NCBI GenBank assembly: GCA_003221035.1
Contig: QHUB01000054.1
Span: 1 to 40,567 of the forward strand
Direction: 5' to 3'
Length of the DNA: 40,567 nucleotides
Origin: Gemmatimonadota bacterium
GTDB lineage: Bacteria > Gemmatimonadota > Gemmatimonadetes > Gemmatimonadales > GWC2-71-9
Shown here: piece by piece, positions 1-7,615 of the stretch
Position numbering within the stretch: position 1 is the stretch's first letter
Layout of the letters: the number at the start of each line of letters is the position of its first letter
Notes under the pieces: model-generated
Seen by the model: the letters and a program-made list of their open reading frames with translations, nothing else
Databases searched by the model: none
What the model was told of the DNA's origin: nothing
Translations under genes and position numbers: made by a program

Positions 1-49
1 GTTCGCGATCGTCAAACCCGTCAAGCGACTGATGGGCGGAGTGCGCTAG
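1..49 (+). CDS. C-terminal end of an upstream POT-family transporter (partial)
   Basis: Reading from base 2, the frame gives FAIVKPVKRLMGGVR and a TAG stop at 47-49, immediately followed by the ATG of the next gene. The last residues (RLMGGVR) are the same as the end of the complete POT transporter downstream, which finishes PWLRRLMGGVR. The DNA of the last codons is also nearly identical. I infer that a paralogous peptide transporter lies just outside the window and that the two arose by tandem duplication. Only 15 codons are visible, so the family assignment rests on this C-terminal match alone. Confidence 0.55.
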   Translation, partial: FAIVKPVKRLMGGVR

Positions 50-1396
50 ATGGCACAGCCGGTCGCGCAGCAGCGCGACACCGCGGGGTGGTTTGGGCAT
101 CCCCGCGGCCTCTCGACGCTGTTTTTCACCGAGATGTGGGAGCGCTTCAGCTTCTACGGCCTCAAAGCGCTCCTCATCCTGTTCATGACGGCGAATGCCG
201 CGCAGGGTGGATTAGGGTTCAGCGCGGAAAAAGGCGGCGCGATCCTCGGCTGGTACGGCTTCGGCGTGTACGCCACCGCCATCTTTGGCGGCTTAGCCGC
301 GGACAAAGTCCTGGGACAGTATCGCAGCGTGCTGCTGGGCGGAATCATCATCGCTCTGGGCCACTTCAGCATGGCCGTCCCGACCATGGCGACCTTCTAT
401 CTCGGTCTCTGCCTCATCATCGCCGGCACGGGACTCCTGAAGCCGAACGCGAGCACGATGGTCGGTTCGCTGTACGACGCCGCCGACGCGCGGCGCGACG
501 CAGGGTTCTCCATCTTCTACGTCGGCATCAACGTCGGCGCGTTCGTGGCCCCCCTGGTCGTCGGGACGCTCGGCCAGGAGGTCAACTGGCATGCCGGCTT
601 CGCCTGCGCCGGCGTCGGCATGATCATCGGACTCATCCAGTACGTTGCCGGCAAGCCGCGCCTCATGCCTGCGCTCGAGCGCCTCGGCCAAACCGAAAAC
701 CGCGCCTCGGCATCCGACGAGCGGTGGTGGGAGTTCTGGCGCTGGGTTCGCACGCGCGAGGAGTGGGGGCGCGTCACGGCGCTCGCGCTGCTGTTCATCT
801 TCTCGTCGATCTTCTGGGGCGCGTTTGAGCAGGCCGCCTCGAGCTTGAACCTCTTTGCCGACCGTCTGACCGACAACCGGCTGTTCGGGTTCGAATTCCC
901 CTCGACCTGGTATCAGTCGCTGAACTCGATGTACATGATCTTCGGCCTCGCGCCGTTCATCGGCTGGATCTGGGTCCGCCTGGGCGACCGGCAGCCCTCG
1001 AGTCCCGTGAAATTCGCCCTGGGACTTTTTTTTGTCGGGCTCGGTTTCGCGTTCATCGTCCCCGCGGCAAAGGTCGCGCAGACCGGTGTGAAGGTCAGTC
1101 CCTGGTGGCTGATCGGTTTGTACTTCCTGCACACGATCGGCGAGCTGTGTCTCAGCCCGGTCGGCTTGTCGATCGTCACGAAACTCGCGCCCGCCCGCAT
1201 CGTGGGCTTCATGATGGGATGGTGGTTTCTGTCGATTGCGGTCGGGAACAAGCTGGCCGGCATGGCGGGGGGACTCTTTGAGACGTTGCCGCTGCCACGG
1301 CTTTTTGGGGCGGTGGCCGCGGTGACCTTCGTGGCAGCGCTCGTCCTTTTGGCGATCACTCCATGGCTACGGCGACTGATGGGCGGGGTGCGATAG
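50..1396 (+). CDS. POT/PTR2-family proton-dependent peptide transporter
   Basis: 448-residue integral membrane protein of the major facilitator superfamily, POT (PTR2) branch, which imports di- and tripeptides with protons. The first helix carries the family ExxER motif (E28, E31, R32 in TEMWERFSFYG). An MFS motif-A-like loop, GGLAADKVLGQYR, follows helix 2, the PTR2 signature FYVGINVGAF lies near residue 160, and FEQAASSLNLFADR is a further family block. About twelve hydrophobic segments fit the family. The ATG at 50 follows directly after the TAG of the upstream paralogue, with GGAG at 37-40 as a ribosome site, so the two are probably co-transcribed. The gene converges on oppF with one base between the stops and no terminator visible. 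Peptide import here would complement the Opp ABC system encoded opposite. Confidence 0.93.
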   Translation: MAQPVAQQRDTAGWFGHPRGLSTLFFTEMWERFSFYGLKALLILFMTANAAQGGLGFSAEKGGAILGWYGFGVYATAIFGGLAADKVLGQYRSVLLGGIIIALGHFSMAVPTMATFYLGLCLIIAGTGLLKPNASTMVGSLYDAADARRDAGFSIFYVGINVGAFVAPLVVGTLGQEVNWHAGFACAGVGMIIGLIQYVAGKPRLMPALERLGQTENRASASDERWWEFWRWVRTREEWGRVTALALLFIFSSIFWGAFEQAASSLNLFADRLTDNRLFGFEFPSTWYQSLNSMYMIFGLAPFIGWIWVRLGDRQPSSPVKFALGLFFVGLGFAFIVPAAKVAQTGVKVSPWWLIGLYFLHTIGELCLSPVGLSIVTKLAPARIVGFMMGWWFLSIAVGNKLAGMAGGLFETLPLPRLFGAVAAVTFVAALVLLAITPWLRRLMGGVR

Positions 1397-1397
1397 A

Positions 1398-2378
1398 CTA
1401 CCGCCCGTCCATTGGTCGCTCGGCGTAATGGCAGGCGGCCAGATGCCCCGGCGTGATCTCTCGCAAAGGCGGAATCTCAGTTCGGCACCGTTCACTCTTG
1501 AGCGGATGGGGGCACCGCGGATGAAACGGACATCCCGACGGCGGCCGGGCCGGTGATGGCATGTCGCCCGCGAGCACAATGCGCTGCTTGCGCGCGCGAG
1601 GATTGGGTTCGGGAACCGCCGACAACAGCGCGGTCGTGTAGGGATGGCGAGGCAGCGCATAGATCTCGGCCGCCGGCGCGCGCTCCACGATCTTGCCGAG
1701 ATACATGACGGCGACGTCGTCGGCGATGTGGCGGACGACGGCGAGGTCGTGCGCGATGAACAGATACGTCAAGCGCCGTTTGGTCTGGAGATCGGCGAGC
1801 AGATTCAACACCTGCGCCTGCACGGAGACGTCGAGCGCGCTCACCGGCTCGTCGCACACGATGAATTGGGGCTCGACCGAGAGCGCGCGCGCGATCCCCA
1901 CGCGCTGGCGCTGCCCCCCCGACAGCTCGTGCGGGTAGCGCTTCGCGAACGCGGCGTCGAGACCGACCTCATCGAGGAGGGCGGAGACCGCGCCCTTGAG
2001 TCCGTGGATCTCGAGCGGCTCGCGCAGCGTCTCTTCCACCGTCATCCGCGGATTGAGCGAGCTGTACGGATCCTGGAACACGATCTGCATCCGCCGGCGC
2101 AGCGCGCGTAGCGGACCCGATGCAAGGCTGAACACGTCGCTGCCATCGAACAGCATTTTCCCCGAGGTCGGCTCCTGCAGCCGCAGCATCGTCCGGCCAA
2201 TCGTCGTCTTGCCGGAGCCGGATTCCCCAACGAGGCCCAGCGTCTTGCCGGCCGGGATGCTGAATGACACACCGTCCACGGCCCGCACCGGGGACGGCGC
2301 CGGGCCGAGGCCGAGCCAGCGCCGCTCGCCGGCATAGTGCTTCACCAGGTCGCGCACCGCGACGAGTGGAGGCGTCAT
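1398..2378 (-). CDS. oppF: Oligopeptide/dipeptide ABC transporter ATP-binding protein (OppF-type)
   Basis: 326-residue ABC ATPase, the second nucleotide-binding subunit of a peptide importer. It has Walker [10 protein letters not shown], signature [15 protein letters not shown], Walker [13 protein letters not shown], and the C-terminal oligo_HPY tail with its cysteines ([16 protein letters not shown]). A longer reading frame exists upstream, but the start was set at the ATG at 2378 because it overlaps the oppD stop as ATGA and begins with the normal N-terminus [15 protein letters not shown]. It is the last gene of the opp block and of the long minus-strand unit that starts at tdk. OppF works on the cytoplasmic face as a heterodimer with OppD. 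Confidence 0.93.
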   Translation of the reverse strand: MTPPLVAVRDLVKHYAGERRWLGLGPAPSPVRAVDGVSFSIPAGKTLGLVGESGSGKTTIGRTMLRLQEPTSGKMLFDGSDVFSLASGPLRALRRRMQIVFQDPYSSLNPRMTVEETLREPLEIHGLKGAVSALLDEVGLDAAFAKRYPHELSGGQRQRVGIARALSVEPQFIVCDEPVSALDVSVQAQVLNLLADLQTKRRLTYLFIAHDLAVVRHIADDVAVMYLGKIVERAPAAEIYALPRHPYTTALLSAVPEPNPRARKQRIVLAGDMPSPARPPSGCPFHPRCPHPLKSERCRTEIPPLREITPGHLAACHYAERPMDGR

Positions 2379-3385
2379 CTCTTTGGTACGCGCCTCTCGG
2401 GTTCGCTCACGAGCCAACAGCGCGCAGTGTGACCGGGGGTCCCGGTCTCGAGCAGAGGCGGCTCCTGGGCGACGCATTTGTCCCACGCATGAGGACAGCG
2501 CGGATGGAAGCGACATCCGGTGGGCCAGGCCGTTGCCGCCGGTACCTGGCCGGGAATCGCATGGAGTCGGCTGCGCGGCGCATCGATCCGGGGCACCGCC
2601 GCCAGCAACCCTTCCGTATACGGGTGCGTGGTCCGCTCGAACAGCGCGTCGGTCGGTGCCGTCTCCACCACACGTCCCGCGTACATCACGACGACGCGAT
2701 CGGCGTGGCCCGCCACGACGCCGAGGTCGTGCGTAATCAGCAGCACCGCCATCCCCAGCTCCTGTTGCAGCTGATCGAGCAGCTCGAGAATTTGTGCCTG
2801 GATCGTCACATCCAGCGCGGTGGTCGGTTCGTCCGCAATCAGGACCTTGGGATGGCAGACCAGCGCCATGGCGATCATGACGCGCTGCCGCATACCGCCC
2901 GACAACTGGTGCGGATAATGGTCCACGCGCTCGTCCGGATCAGGAATGCCCACGAGCCGCAGCATCTCGATTGCGCGGGCCCGCGCGGCGCCGCGCGAGA
3001 GGTGCTGATGGATGATGGCGGCCTCGGCGATCTGATCTCCGACCGTGAAGACCGGATTCAGCGAAGTCATCGGCTCCTGGAAGATCATCGCGATCTGATT
3101 GCCGCGGACCTCACGAAGCTCCTGGAGCGGCAAGGCCAGCAGGTTGCGGCCGTCGAACTCGATCAGGCTGCCGGGAAGGATGTGGCCCGGTGGCTCGGGG
3201 ATGAGTCGCAGGATCGACAACGAGGTGACGGTCTTGCCGCATCCCGATTCGCCGACGATGCCGAGCGTTTCACCGGGATAGAGGTCGAACGAGACGTCGT
3301 CCACGGCGCGGGCCGTGCCTTTCCCGTGCTCGGTGACGAAGTAGGTCTTGAGGTCGCGGACGCGCAGCAGGACCGGGTTCGTCAT
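2375..3385 (-). CDS. oppD: Oligopeptide/dipeptide ABC transporter ATP-binding protein (OppD-type)
   Basis: 336-residue ABC ATPase, partner of OppF in powering peptide import. Walker A is [11 protein letters not shown], the signature [15 protein letters not shown], Walker [13 protein letters not shown], and the C-terminal oligo_HPY tail reads [14 protein letters not shown]. The ATG at 3385 is chosen because it overlaps the oppC stop (ATGA) and gives the standard start [16 protein letters not shown]. The open frame upstream would add 36 arginine-rich residues with no family counterpart. The 4-base overlaps on both sides imply translational coupling and fixed stoichiometry with OppC and OppF. 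Confidence 0.93.
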   Translation of the reverse strand: MTNPVLLRVRDLKTYFVTEHGKGTARAVDDVSFDLYPGETLGIVGESGCGKTVTSLSILRLIPEPPGHILPGSLIEFDGRNLLALPLQELREVRGNQIAMIFQEPMTSLNPVFTVGDQIAEAAIIHQHLSRGAARARAIEMLRLVGIPDPDERVDHYPHQLSGGMRQRVMIAMALVCHPKVLIADEPTTALDVTIQAQILELLDQLQQELGMAVLLITHDLGVVAGHADRVVVMYAGRVVETAPTDALFERTTHPYTEGLLAAVPRIDAPRSRLHAIPGQVPAATAWPTGCRFHPRCPHAWDKCVAQEPPLLETGTPGHTARCWLVSEPERRVPKR

Positions 3386-4317
3386 GCAGGCTCTCGCTCG
3401 TGGGGATCGAGCGCCTCCTGTACGCCGTCGGCGACGGCGTTCAGGGACATCACGACCAGGGCAATCGCCAATCCCGGCACGATCGTAGACCACGGCGCGC
3501 TGTAAATGCTCGGTGCGTTATCGGCGATCATGTTGCCCCAGGTCGGGTCCGGTGGTTTGATGCCGATGCCGAGGAACGACAGGGACGCTTCGAGCAGCAG
3601 CACGTTCCCGACGCTCAGGGCCGCGGAGACGATGATCGGCGCCGCCGCGTTCGGCAGAACGTGGCGAAAGATAATCCGTCCGCTCTGGGCGCCGAGTGCG
3701 CGCGCCGCGACGACGAAATCCTGCTGGCGCAGCGCCAGCACTTCCGACCGGACCAGCCGGCTGGTGCCGAACCACGACGTCAATCCGATCACGATGACGA
3801 GAGCCGCGAACGGCAGTCCGTCCCACAGCGCCACGGCCATCAACAGGATAAAAATGCGTGGCAGCGCCAGCCCTACATCCACGCCGCGCATCAGGACGGC
3901 ATCGACCCAGCGCTGGTAGTAGCCCGCGATCGCTCCGACCAGAGTGCCGAGTGAGACCGCCATCAGCGCGCCCAGCGCGCCGATCCCCAGCGACACGCGC
4001 GCGCCGTACACGGCGCGACTCCAGACGTCGCGGCTCAGCACGTCGGTGCCGAGCAGAAACGTCCACGAGGGGGCCTGGTTTTTGAGTTGAATGATGTCGA
4101 GTTGGCGGTTGGGATCGAATGGGGCGATGAGCGGCGCCGCGACCGCCACGATCACCAGAAACGTCAGGATGCCGAGTCCCCACGCGGTCGTTCGATGGCG
4201 GAAGAAGCGACGCCAGCGCTCGCCGCGCTGACGCAACCCCCGCTGGCGCAGCGCCCGCACGAATTCCGCCGCCAGCACGAGGGCGACACCGAGCGCGAAC
4301 CAGGTCCCGAGCGTCAT
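3382..4317 (-). CDS. oppC: Peptide ABC transporter permease (OppC-type) with an extra N-terminal helix
   Basis: 311-residue inner-membrane permease of the DppC/OppC family. The typical start of the family (a basic stretch, a long hydrophobic helix, then APFDPN) appears only from about residue 40. It is preceded by an additional hydrophobic segment, [15 protein letters not shown] (residues 5-19), and an Arg-rich linker. The EAA loop that docks on the ATPases is [19 protein letters not shown]. The ATG overlaps the oppB stop as ATGA, which supports this longer start. If the first segment spans the membrane, the protein has one helix more than the usual six; it could alternatively be a start-site artefact. 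Confidence 0.9.
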   Translation of the reverse strand: MTLGTWFALGVALVLAAEFVRALRQRGLRQRGERWRRFFRHRTTAWGLGILTFLVIVAVAAPLIAPFDPNRQLDIIQLKNQAPSWTFLLGTDVLSRDVWSRAVYGARVSLGIGALGALMAVSLGTLVGAIAGYYQRWVDAVLMRGVDVGLALPRIFILLMAVALWDGLPFAALVIVIGLTSWFGTSRLVRSEVLALRQQDFVVAARALGAQSGRIIFRHVLPNAAAPIIVSAALSVGNVLLLEASLSFLGIGIKPPDPTWGNMIADNAPSIYSAPWSTIVPGLAIALVVMSLNAVADGVQEALDPHEREPA

Positions 4318-5315
4318 GCGGTGACGATGTCGAGATCTTCGGCGGCGCGGACGCGCAGTCGGGGATCGGCGACGCCCAGGAGCAGATCCGCGACGAGATT
4401 GCCGGCCACGACGATCGTGCTGGCGATCAGCGCGGTCGCGGTGACGAGGGGGTAGTCGCGCGTCAGAATGGCCTCGAAGCCGAGCCGCCCCATGCCGGGC
4501 CAGGCGAAGATCGTCTCGATCAGGACGGCGCCCGTCAGCAGGAACGGCAACGCCAGGCCAAACCGCGTTATGAAGGAAAGCAGCGCGTTCCGAAGCTGAT
4601 GGTGCAGGACGACGCGCCGCTCGGGTACGCCTTTAGCGCGGGCGGTGCGGATATAGTCCTGGCTCGCAACCGCGAGCATCGCCGCGCGCTGAAACCGCGC
4701 AGTCCCCGCAGCCCCCACCAACCCCAGCGTCGTCGCCGGCAGCACCAGGTGCCAGAGCCGATCGGCAACGCAGAACGCCGAATCGATCACCGGGCAAAGC
4801 ACCGGATCACTGGGGCCGCCGACCGGAAACCACGCCAGCTTCTCGCCGAATACGAGCAGGAGCAGCAAGGCCAGCCAGAACGTGGGCAGCGAATAGACGA
4901 ACAACGTGACATTGCCGAGGATCACGTCGGGAAGGCGATTTGCACGCCTGGCCTGGTAGATCCCCAGCGCGAGCCCCAGCAGAAAGTCGAGCACGAGCGC
5001 GACCCCGGCCAGCTGCAGCGTGAACGGAAGCGTGTCGTCGATCGCGTCCCGAACCGGACGTCGCAGCGAAAACGAGTAGCCCAGATTGCCGTGCGCCAGC
5101 GCCACGAGATACAGACCGTATTGCTCGAGAATCGGGCGGTCGAACCCCATCTGGCGATTCACCTGCTCGCAGATCGTGGGATCGACAATCTCATCCCGAC
5201 CGCCGCACGGCCTCCCCGGCGCGAGGTGAATGAGAATGAAGACGAAGGTGACCACGGCGACGATGATGGCGATGGACGCGACAAGGCGTCGCAGGAGCCA
5301 CGCCGCCACCGTCAC
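4314..5315 (-). CDS. oppB: Peptide ABC transporter permease (OppB-type)
   Basis: 333-residue inner-membrane permease, the OppB/DppB half of the peptide channel. It begins with the family pattern LLRRLVASIAIIVAVVTFVF followed by a helix and the periplasmic region containing MGFDRP. The EAA loop is RTARAKGVPERRVVLHHQLRNAL, and the C-terminus has LIETIFAWPGMGRLGFEAI. The start is a GTG that abuts the TAA of oppA with no gap. A Cys-rich insert near residues 37-50 (PCGGRDEIVDPTICEQ) and a second Cys pair near residue 170 (PVLCPVIDSAFCVADR) could form periplasmic disulfides. That is inference. Confidence 0.92.
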   Translation of the reverse strand: MTVAAWLLRRLVASIAIIVAVVTFVFILIHLAPGRPCGGRDEIVDPTICEQVNRQMGFDRPILEQYGLYLVALAHGNLGYSFSLRRPVRDAIDDTLPFTLQLAGVALVLDFLLGLALGIYQARRANRLPDVILGNVTLFVYSLPTFWLALLLLLVFGEKLAWFPVGGPSDPVLCPVIDSAFCVADRLWHLVLPATTLGLVGAAGTARFQRAAMLAVASQDYIRTARAKGVPERRVVLHHQLRNALLSFITRFGLALPFLLTGAVLIETIFAWPGMGRLGFEAILTRDYPLVTATALIASTIVVAGNLVADLLLGVADPRLRVRAAEDLDIVTA

Positions 5316-6977
5316 TTAACGCTCCACGCGATCTCGATCGATCAGCCGGTCGGGGGGAATGCGCCAGGTGCGCAGCACGGCCGCCCACGAGTCCGGGCGC
5401 AGCTGCACGTTATCGACCCGCTTGTGCACCGCGGCGACGTTGTCGAGGGCGTACAGGAAGATGGCCGGGGCATCGGCGTTGAGCGTTTCCATAGCGGCCC
5501 GCCAGAGCGGCTTGGCCTTGTCACGGCTGGCGGCCGTGACGGCGAGGTCCACCACACGCTCGAATTCGGGGCTGTAATAGCGGCCGAAATTCGACCCGCC
5601 AAAGCCGGCGCGAGTCCACGTCTGCGCGATCCCGGAGCTGGGCGAGGGATCGTTGCTCCGGGACAGAATCGCCGCGTCGAACTTCCCGGTCGCCACGCGC
5701 TGATTCACGACACTCGGCTCCAGTTCGTCGATCTCGATGCGCACGCCCACGGCGCGGAATTGCTCCTGCAGCAGCCGCGCGTACTGGCGGCGCAGCACGC
5801 TCGACGTCGGCACGAGGATATGGAAAGAGAGCGGCTGGCCGTTCTTGTCCCGCACGCCGTCGCCGTCGTGGTCGCGCCAGCCGAGTGCGTTGAGGCGCCG
5901 GTCGGCCTGCGCGGTGTCGTAGGGGAGCTGGCGGATATCAGGGTCCCAGATCCACAGCAGCGCCGACATGGGGCCGGGCGGGACTTTCGCCAGACCATCG
6001 AGCGCGCTCTTCAGGAGACTCGCCCGATCCACCGCCATACTGAGCGCGCGGCGCAGCTCGCGGTCCGCGAACAGCGGATGCGCCTTTGTCGTGTCCTCCT
6101 GGGAGCGCTCGTTGAACGTCAGGTAGGTGTAGACGTTCCCGCGGTAGGTATACACAGACAGCTGCGGTGTCGCCCGCGCGCGCTCGACGTTTTCCGGCGT
6201 CACCAGCTGCTCGCGGATATCGGCCTGGTCGGCGATCACCTGCTGGACCGCCACCTGCAGGTTGGGCGTGAATCGCCAGATCAGGCGCCGCACGCCGGGG
6301 CGGCCGAGGAAGAAGGTGGAGTCGGCGACCAGCTCGATCGCCTGGGCGGGTTGCCAGGACACGAACTTGTACGGTCCCGAGCCGATGGGCTTACGGCCGA
6401 AGGCCGCGGTCCGCCACTGATCGCGCGGCACCGGGCGCAGCAAATGCGCCGGCAGAATGCGCATGTGATACACCGCATCGTAGAACATCTCGGGATAGCG
6501 CTCGCGGAACCGGAACACCGCGCTGAGCGAATCGCGCTGGGTCACGCTCGCAATCCGGCGGAGCTTGGGCCGGAACGGCGAGCCCACGGCCGAGTCGGTG
6601 TACGCATTAAACGTGAATTCGACATCCGCGGCCGTGACCGGAGCGCCGTCGTGCCAGCGCGCGCGCGGATCCAGATGAAAGACGAGCGTCAGCGGCCCGT
6701 CCCATTCCCATTTTTGTGCGAGCAGCGGCTGGAAATCTTCGTCGCCGAGGGTGTTCTCCGACATGCCGACGTCGGCAAGCTTCAGGAACAGCTGCTCGTT
6801 GATGTCGTTCGCGACGATGTCTTCGCTCGACGGCGGCAGCAGCGTCCCCGGCTCGGCGACGGCGGCATTGATCAGCGTGCCGCAGTTTGCGCCCGTGCAC
6901 CCGCCGCGGCGCTCGCATCCAATGATGGTGATGACGCCAATGACGACGAAGGAAGGAAGGGAAGGGCGTAGGAGCAT
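5316..6977 (-). CDS. oppA: Peptide ABC transporter substrate-binding lipoprotein (OppA/DppA-type)
   Basis: 553-residue solute-binding protein of family 5 that delivers peptides to OppBC. The ATG at 6977 was chosen because it opens a clean lipoprotein signal, MLLRPSLPSFVVIGVITIIG, with lipobox cysteine C21. An ATG 12 codons upstream would overlap the preceding gene. Family 5 features include FHLDPRARWHDGAPVTAADVEF, the block GSGPYKFVSWQPAQ and a C-terminal region with NADAPAIFLYALD. The mature N-terminus is unusually rich in Cys (CERRGGCTGANC). The stop abuts the oppB GTG. The substrate is probably oligopeptides, judging from the full oppABCDF set, but the nickel/peptide/opine family is broad. 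Confidence 0.88.
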   Translation of the reverse strand: MLLRPSLPSFVVIGVITIIGCERRGGCTGANCGTLINAAVAEPGTLLPPSSEDIVANDINEQLFLKLADVGMSENTLGDEDFQPLLAQKWEWDGPLTLVFHLDPRARWHDGAPVTAADVEFTFNAYTDSAVGSPFRPKLRRIASVTQRDSLSAVFRFRERYPEMFYDAVYHMRILPAHLLRPVPRDQWRTAAFGRKPIGSGPYKFVSWQPAQAIELVADSTFFLGRPGVRRLIWRFTPNLQVAVQQVIADQADIREQLVTPENVERARATPQLSVYTYRGNVYTYLTFNERSQEDTTKAHPLFADRELRRALSMAVDRASLLKSALDGLAKVPPGPMSALLWIWDPDIRQLPYDTAQADRRLNALGWRDHDGDGVRDKNGQPLSFHILVPTSSVLRRQYARLLQEQFRAVGVRIEIDELEPSVVNQRVATGKFDAAILSRSNDPSPSSGIAQTWTRAGFGGSNFGRYYSPEFERVVDLAVTAASRDKAKPLWRAAMETLNADAPAIFLYALDNVAAVHKRVDNVQLRPDSWAAVLRTWRIPPDRLIDRDRVER

Positions 6978-6990
6978 GGCGCTTAAGATT

Positions 6991-7560
6991 TCACTCTTCG
7001 TCCCACTTTTCAATGATGGCGGCCGTCACCTCCTCGAACGAGACGGGTCGGCCCAGCAGCGCGCCATCCAGCAGGATCGAGCCGTGCTGCAGAAACGCGT
7101 CCCTGCGACGGACCTGCGCGGAGCCGACGACTTTACGGCCCCGAACGATGATCTCTCCTCCGACCGGCGCGGCAAAGCAGGACGTCGGACCGTCGGACGG
7201 TCTGACGGTCGGACGGTACGGCGCCAGACTCGTGGGGATGCCGAGCGACCGTAACGCGGCGGCGAGCCTCTCGTGAATTTGGCGATACGCATCCCGCAAC
7301 GATCCGAACACGGCGATAGGCGCGGCGACCGCATAGGTGACTTCGTGCTCGTGCCAGACGGCTTTCCCGCCGGTCGGGCGTCGTACCCACGGAATGCCCG
7401 GCGTCACGGCGATGGGTTGATTCCGGCCAACCGAGAGGGTCGGCGGATCCCACCGGTACAGTCGCAGGAAAGCGCCGCCGGATTCGCTGGCGCGATCCAG
7501 CAGCGCTGCATCGGCCGCCATGTTTTCCGATCCGGATCGTCCGACTGGTTCGACGAGCAA
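6991..7560 (-). CDS. Lipoate-protein ligase / octanoyltransferase-like protein (BPL/LplA/LipM fold)
   Basis: Catalyses transfer or attachment of lipoyl/octanoyl groups, most likely onto GcvH encoded four genes upstream. Visible family motifs are NMAADAALLDRA, LSVGRNQP, VRRPTGGKAVWHEHEVTYAV (RPTGG with its His) and the lysine loop RKVVGSAQVRRRDAFLQHGSILLD. The start is uncertain. The frame runs up to an ATG at 7683 but would overlap gcvP by 68 bases and be read through a short interspersed repeat (peptide ACPERSEG). I use the TTG at 7560; ATG 7521 is the other option. A second repeat at 7183-7217 is translated in frame as a Pro/Arg/Thr-rich insert between APY and CFAAP, in what is a variable loop of the family. 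LplA, LipM and LipL types cannot be separated safely here. Confidence 0.78.
   Translation of the reverse strand: MLVEPVGRSGSENMAADAALLDRASESGGAFLRLYRWDPPTLSVGRNQPIAVTPGIPWVRRPTGGKAVWHEHEVTYAVAAPIAVFGSLRDAYRQIHERLAAALRSLGIPTSLAPYRPTVRPSDGPTSCFAAPVGGEIIVRGRKVVGSAQVRRRDAFLQHGSILLDGALLGRPVSFEEVTAAIIEKWDEE
7183..7217. repeat. Short interspersed GGTCGGACGGT-type repeat inside the lipoate ligase gene
   Basis: Alternating CGTCGGAC and GGTCTGACGGTCGGACGGT units, read on the minus strand as repeated CCGTCCGACCGTC. It lies wholly inside the lipoate ligase-like gene and is translated as part of RPTVRPSDGPTS without breaking the frame. The region around 7536-7620, at the start of the same gene, holds related fragments (GTCCGAC, GGTCAGAC). 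Confidence 0.6.
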
Positions 7561-7580
7561 CGACCAGTCCGGCAGTCCGA

Positions 7581-7604
7581 CCCCTTCGCTTCGCTCAGGG
7601 CAGG
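7581..7604. repeat. Short interspersed CCTTCGCTTCGCTCAGGGCAGG-type repeat at the gcvP/lplA junction
   Basis: A 24-base element with CCCT and AGGG ends around an internal TTCGCTTCGCTC. From memory, elements of this type (TTCG..TTCGCTCAGGGCAGG) are scattered through many environmental bacterial genomes and give spurious peptides such as ACPERSEG when translated. Here it sits between the gcvP stop and the region where the lipoate ligase should start, which makes that start hard to place. Confidence 0.6.
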
Positions 7605-7615
7605 CTGTCCGGCGG

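Noticed and set aside
4599-6971. Very long plus-strand open frame opposite oppB and oppA
   Set aside because: Arg/His/Gln-rich translation with no family pattern, while the minus strand carries clear permease and lipoprotein motifs. It is a GC-skew shadow, as are similar antisense frames at 23996-25369, 26373-28385 and 39014-40117 and the out-of-frame plus-strand frame at 19250-21172.
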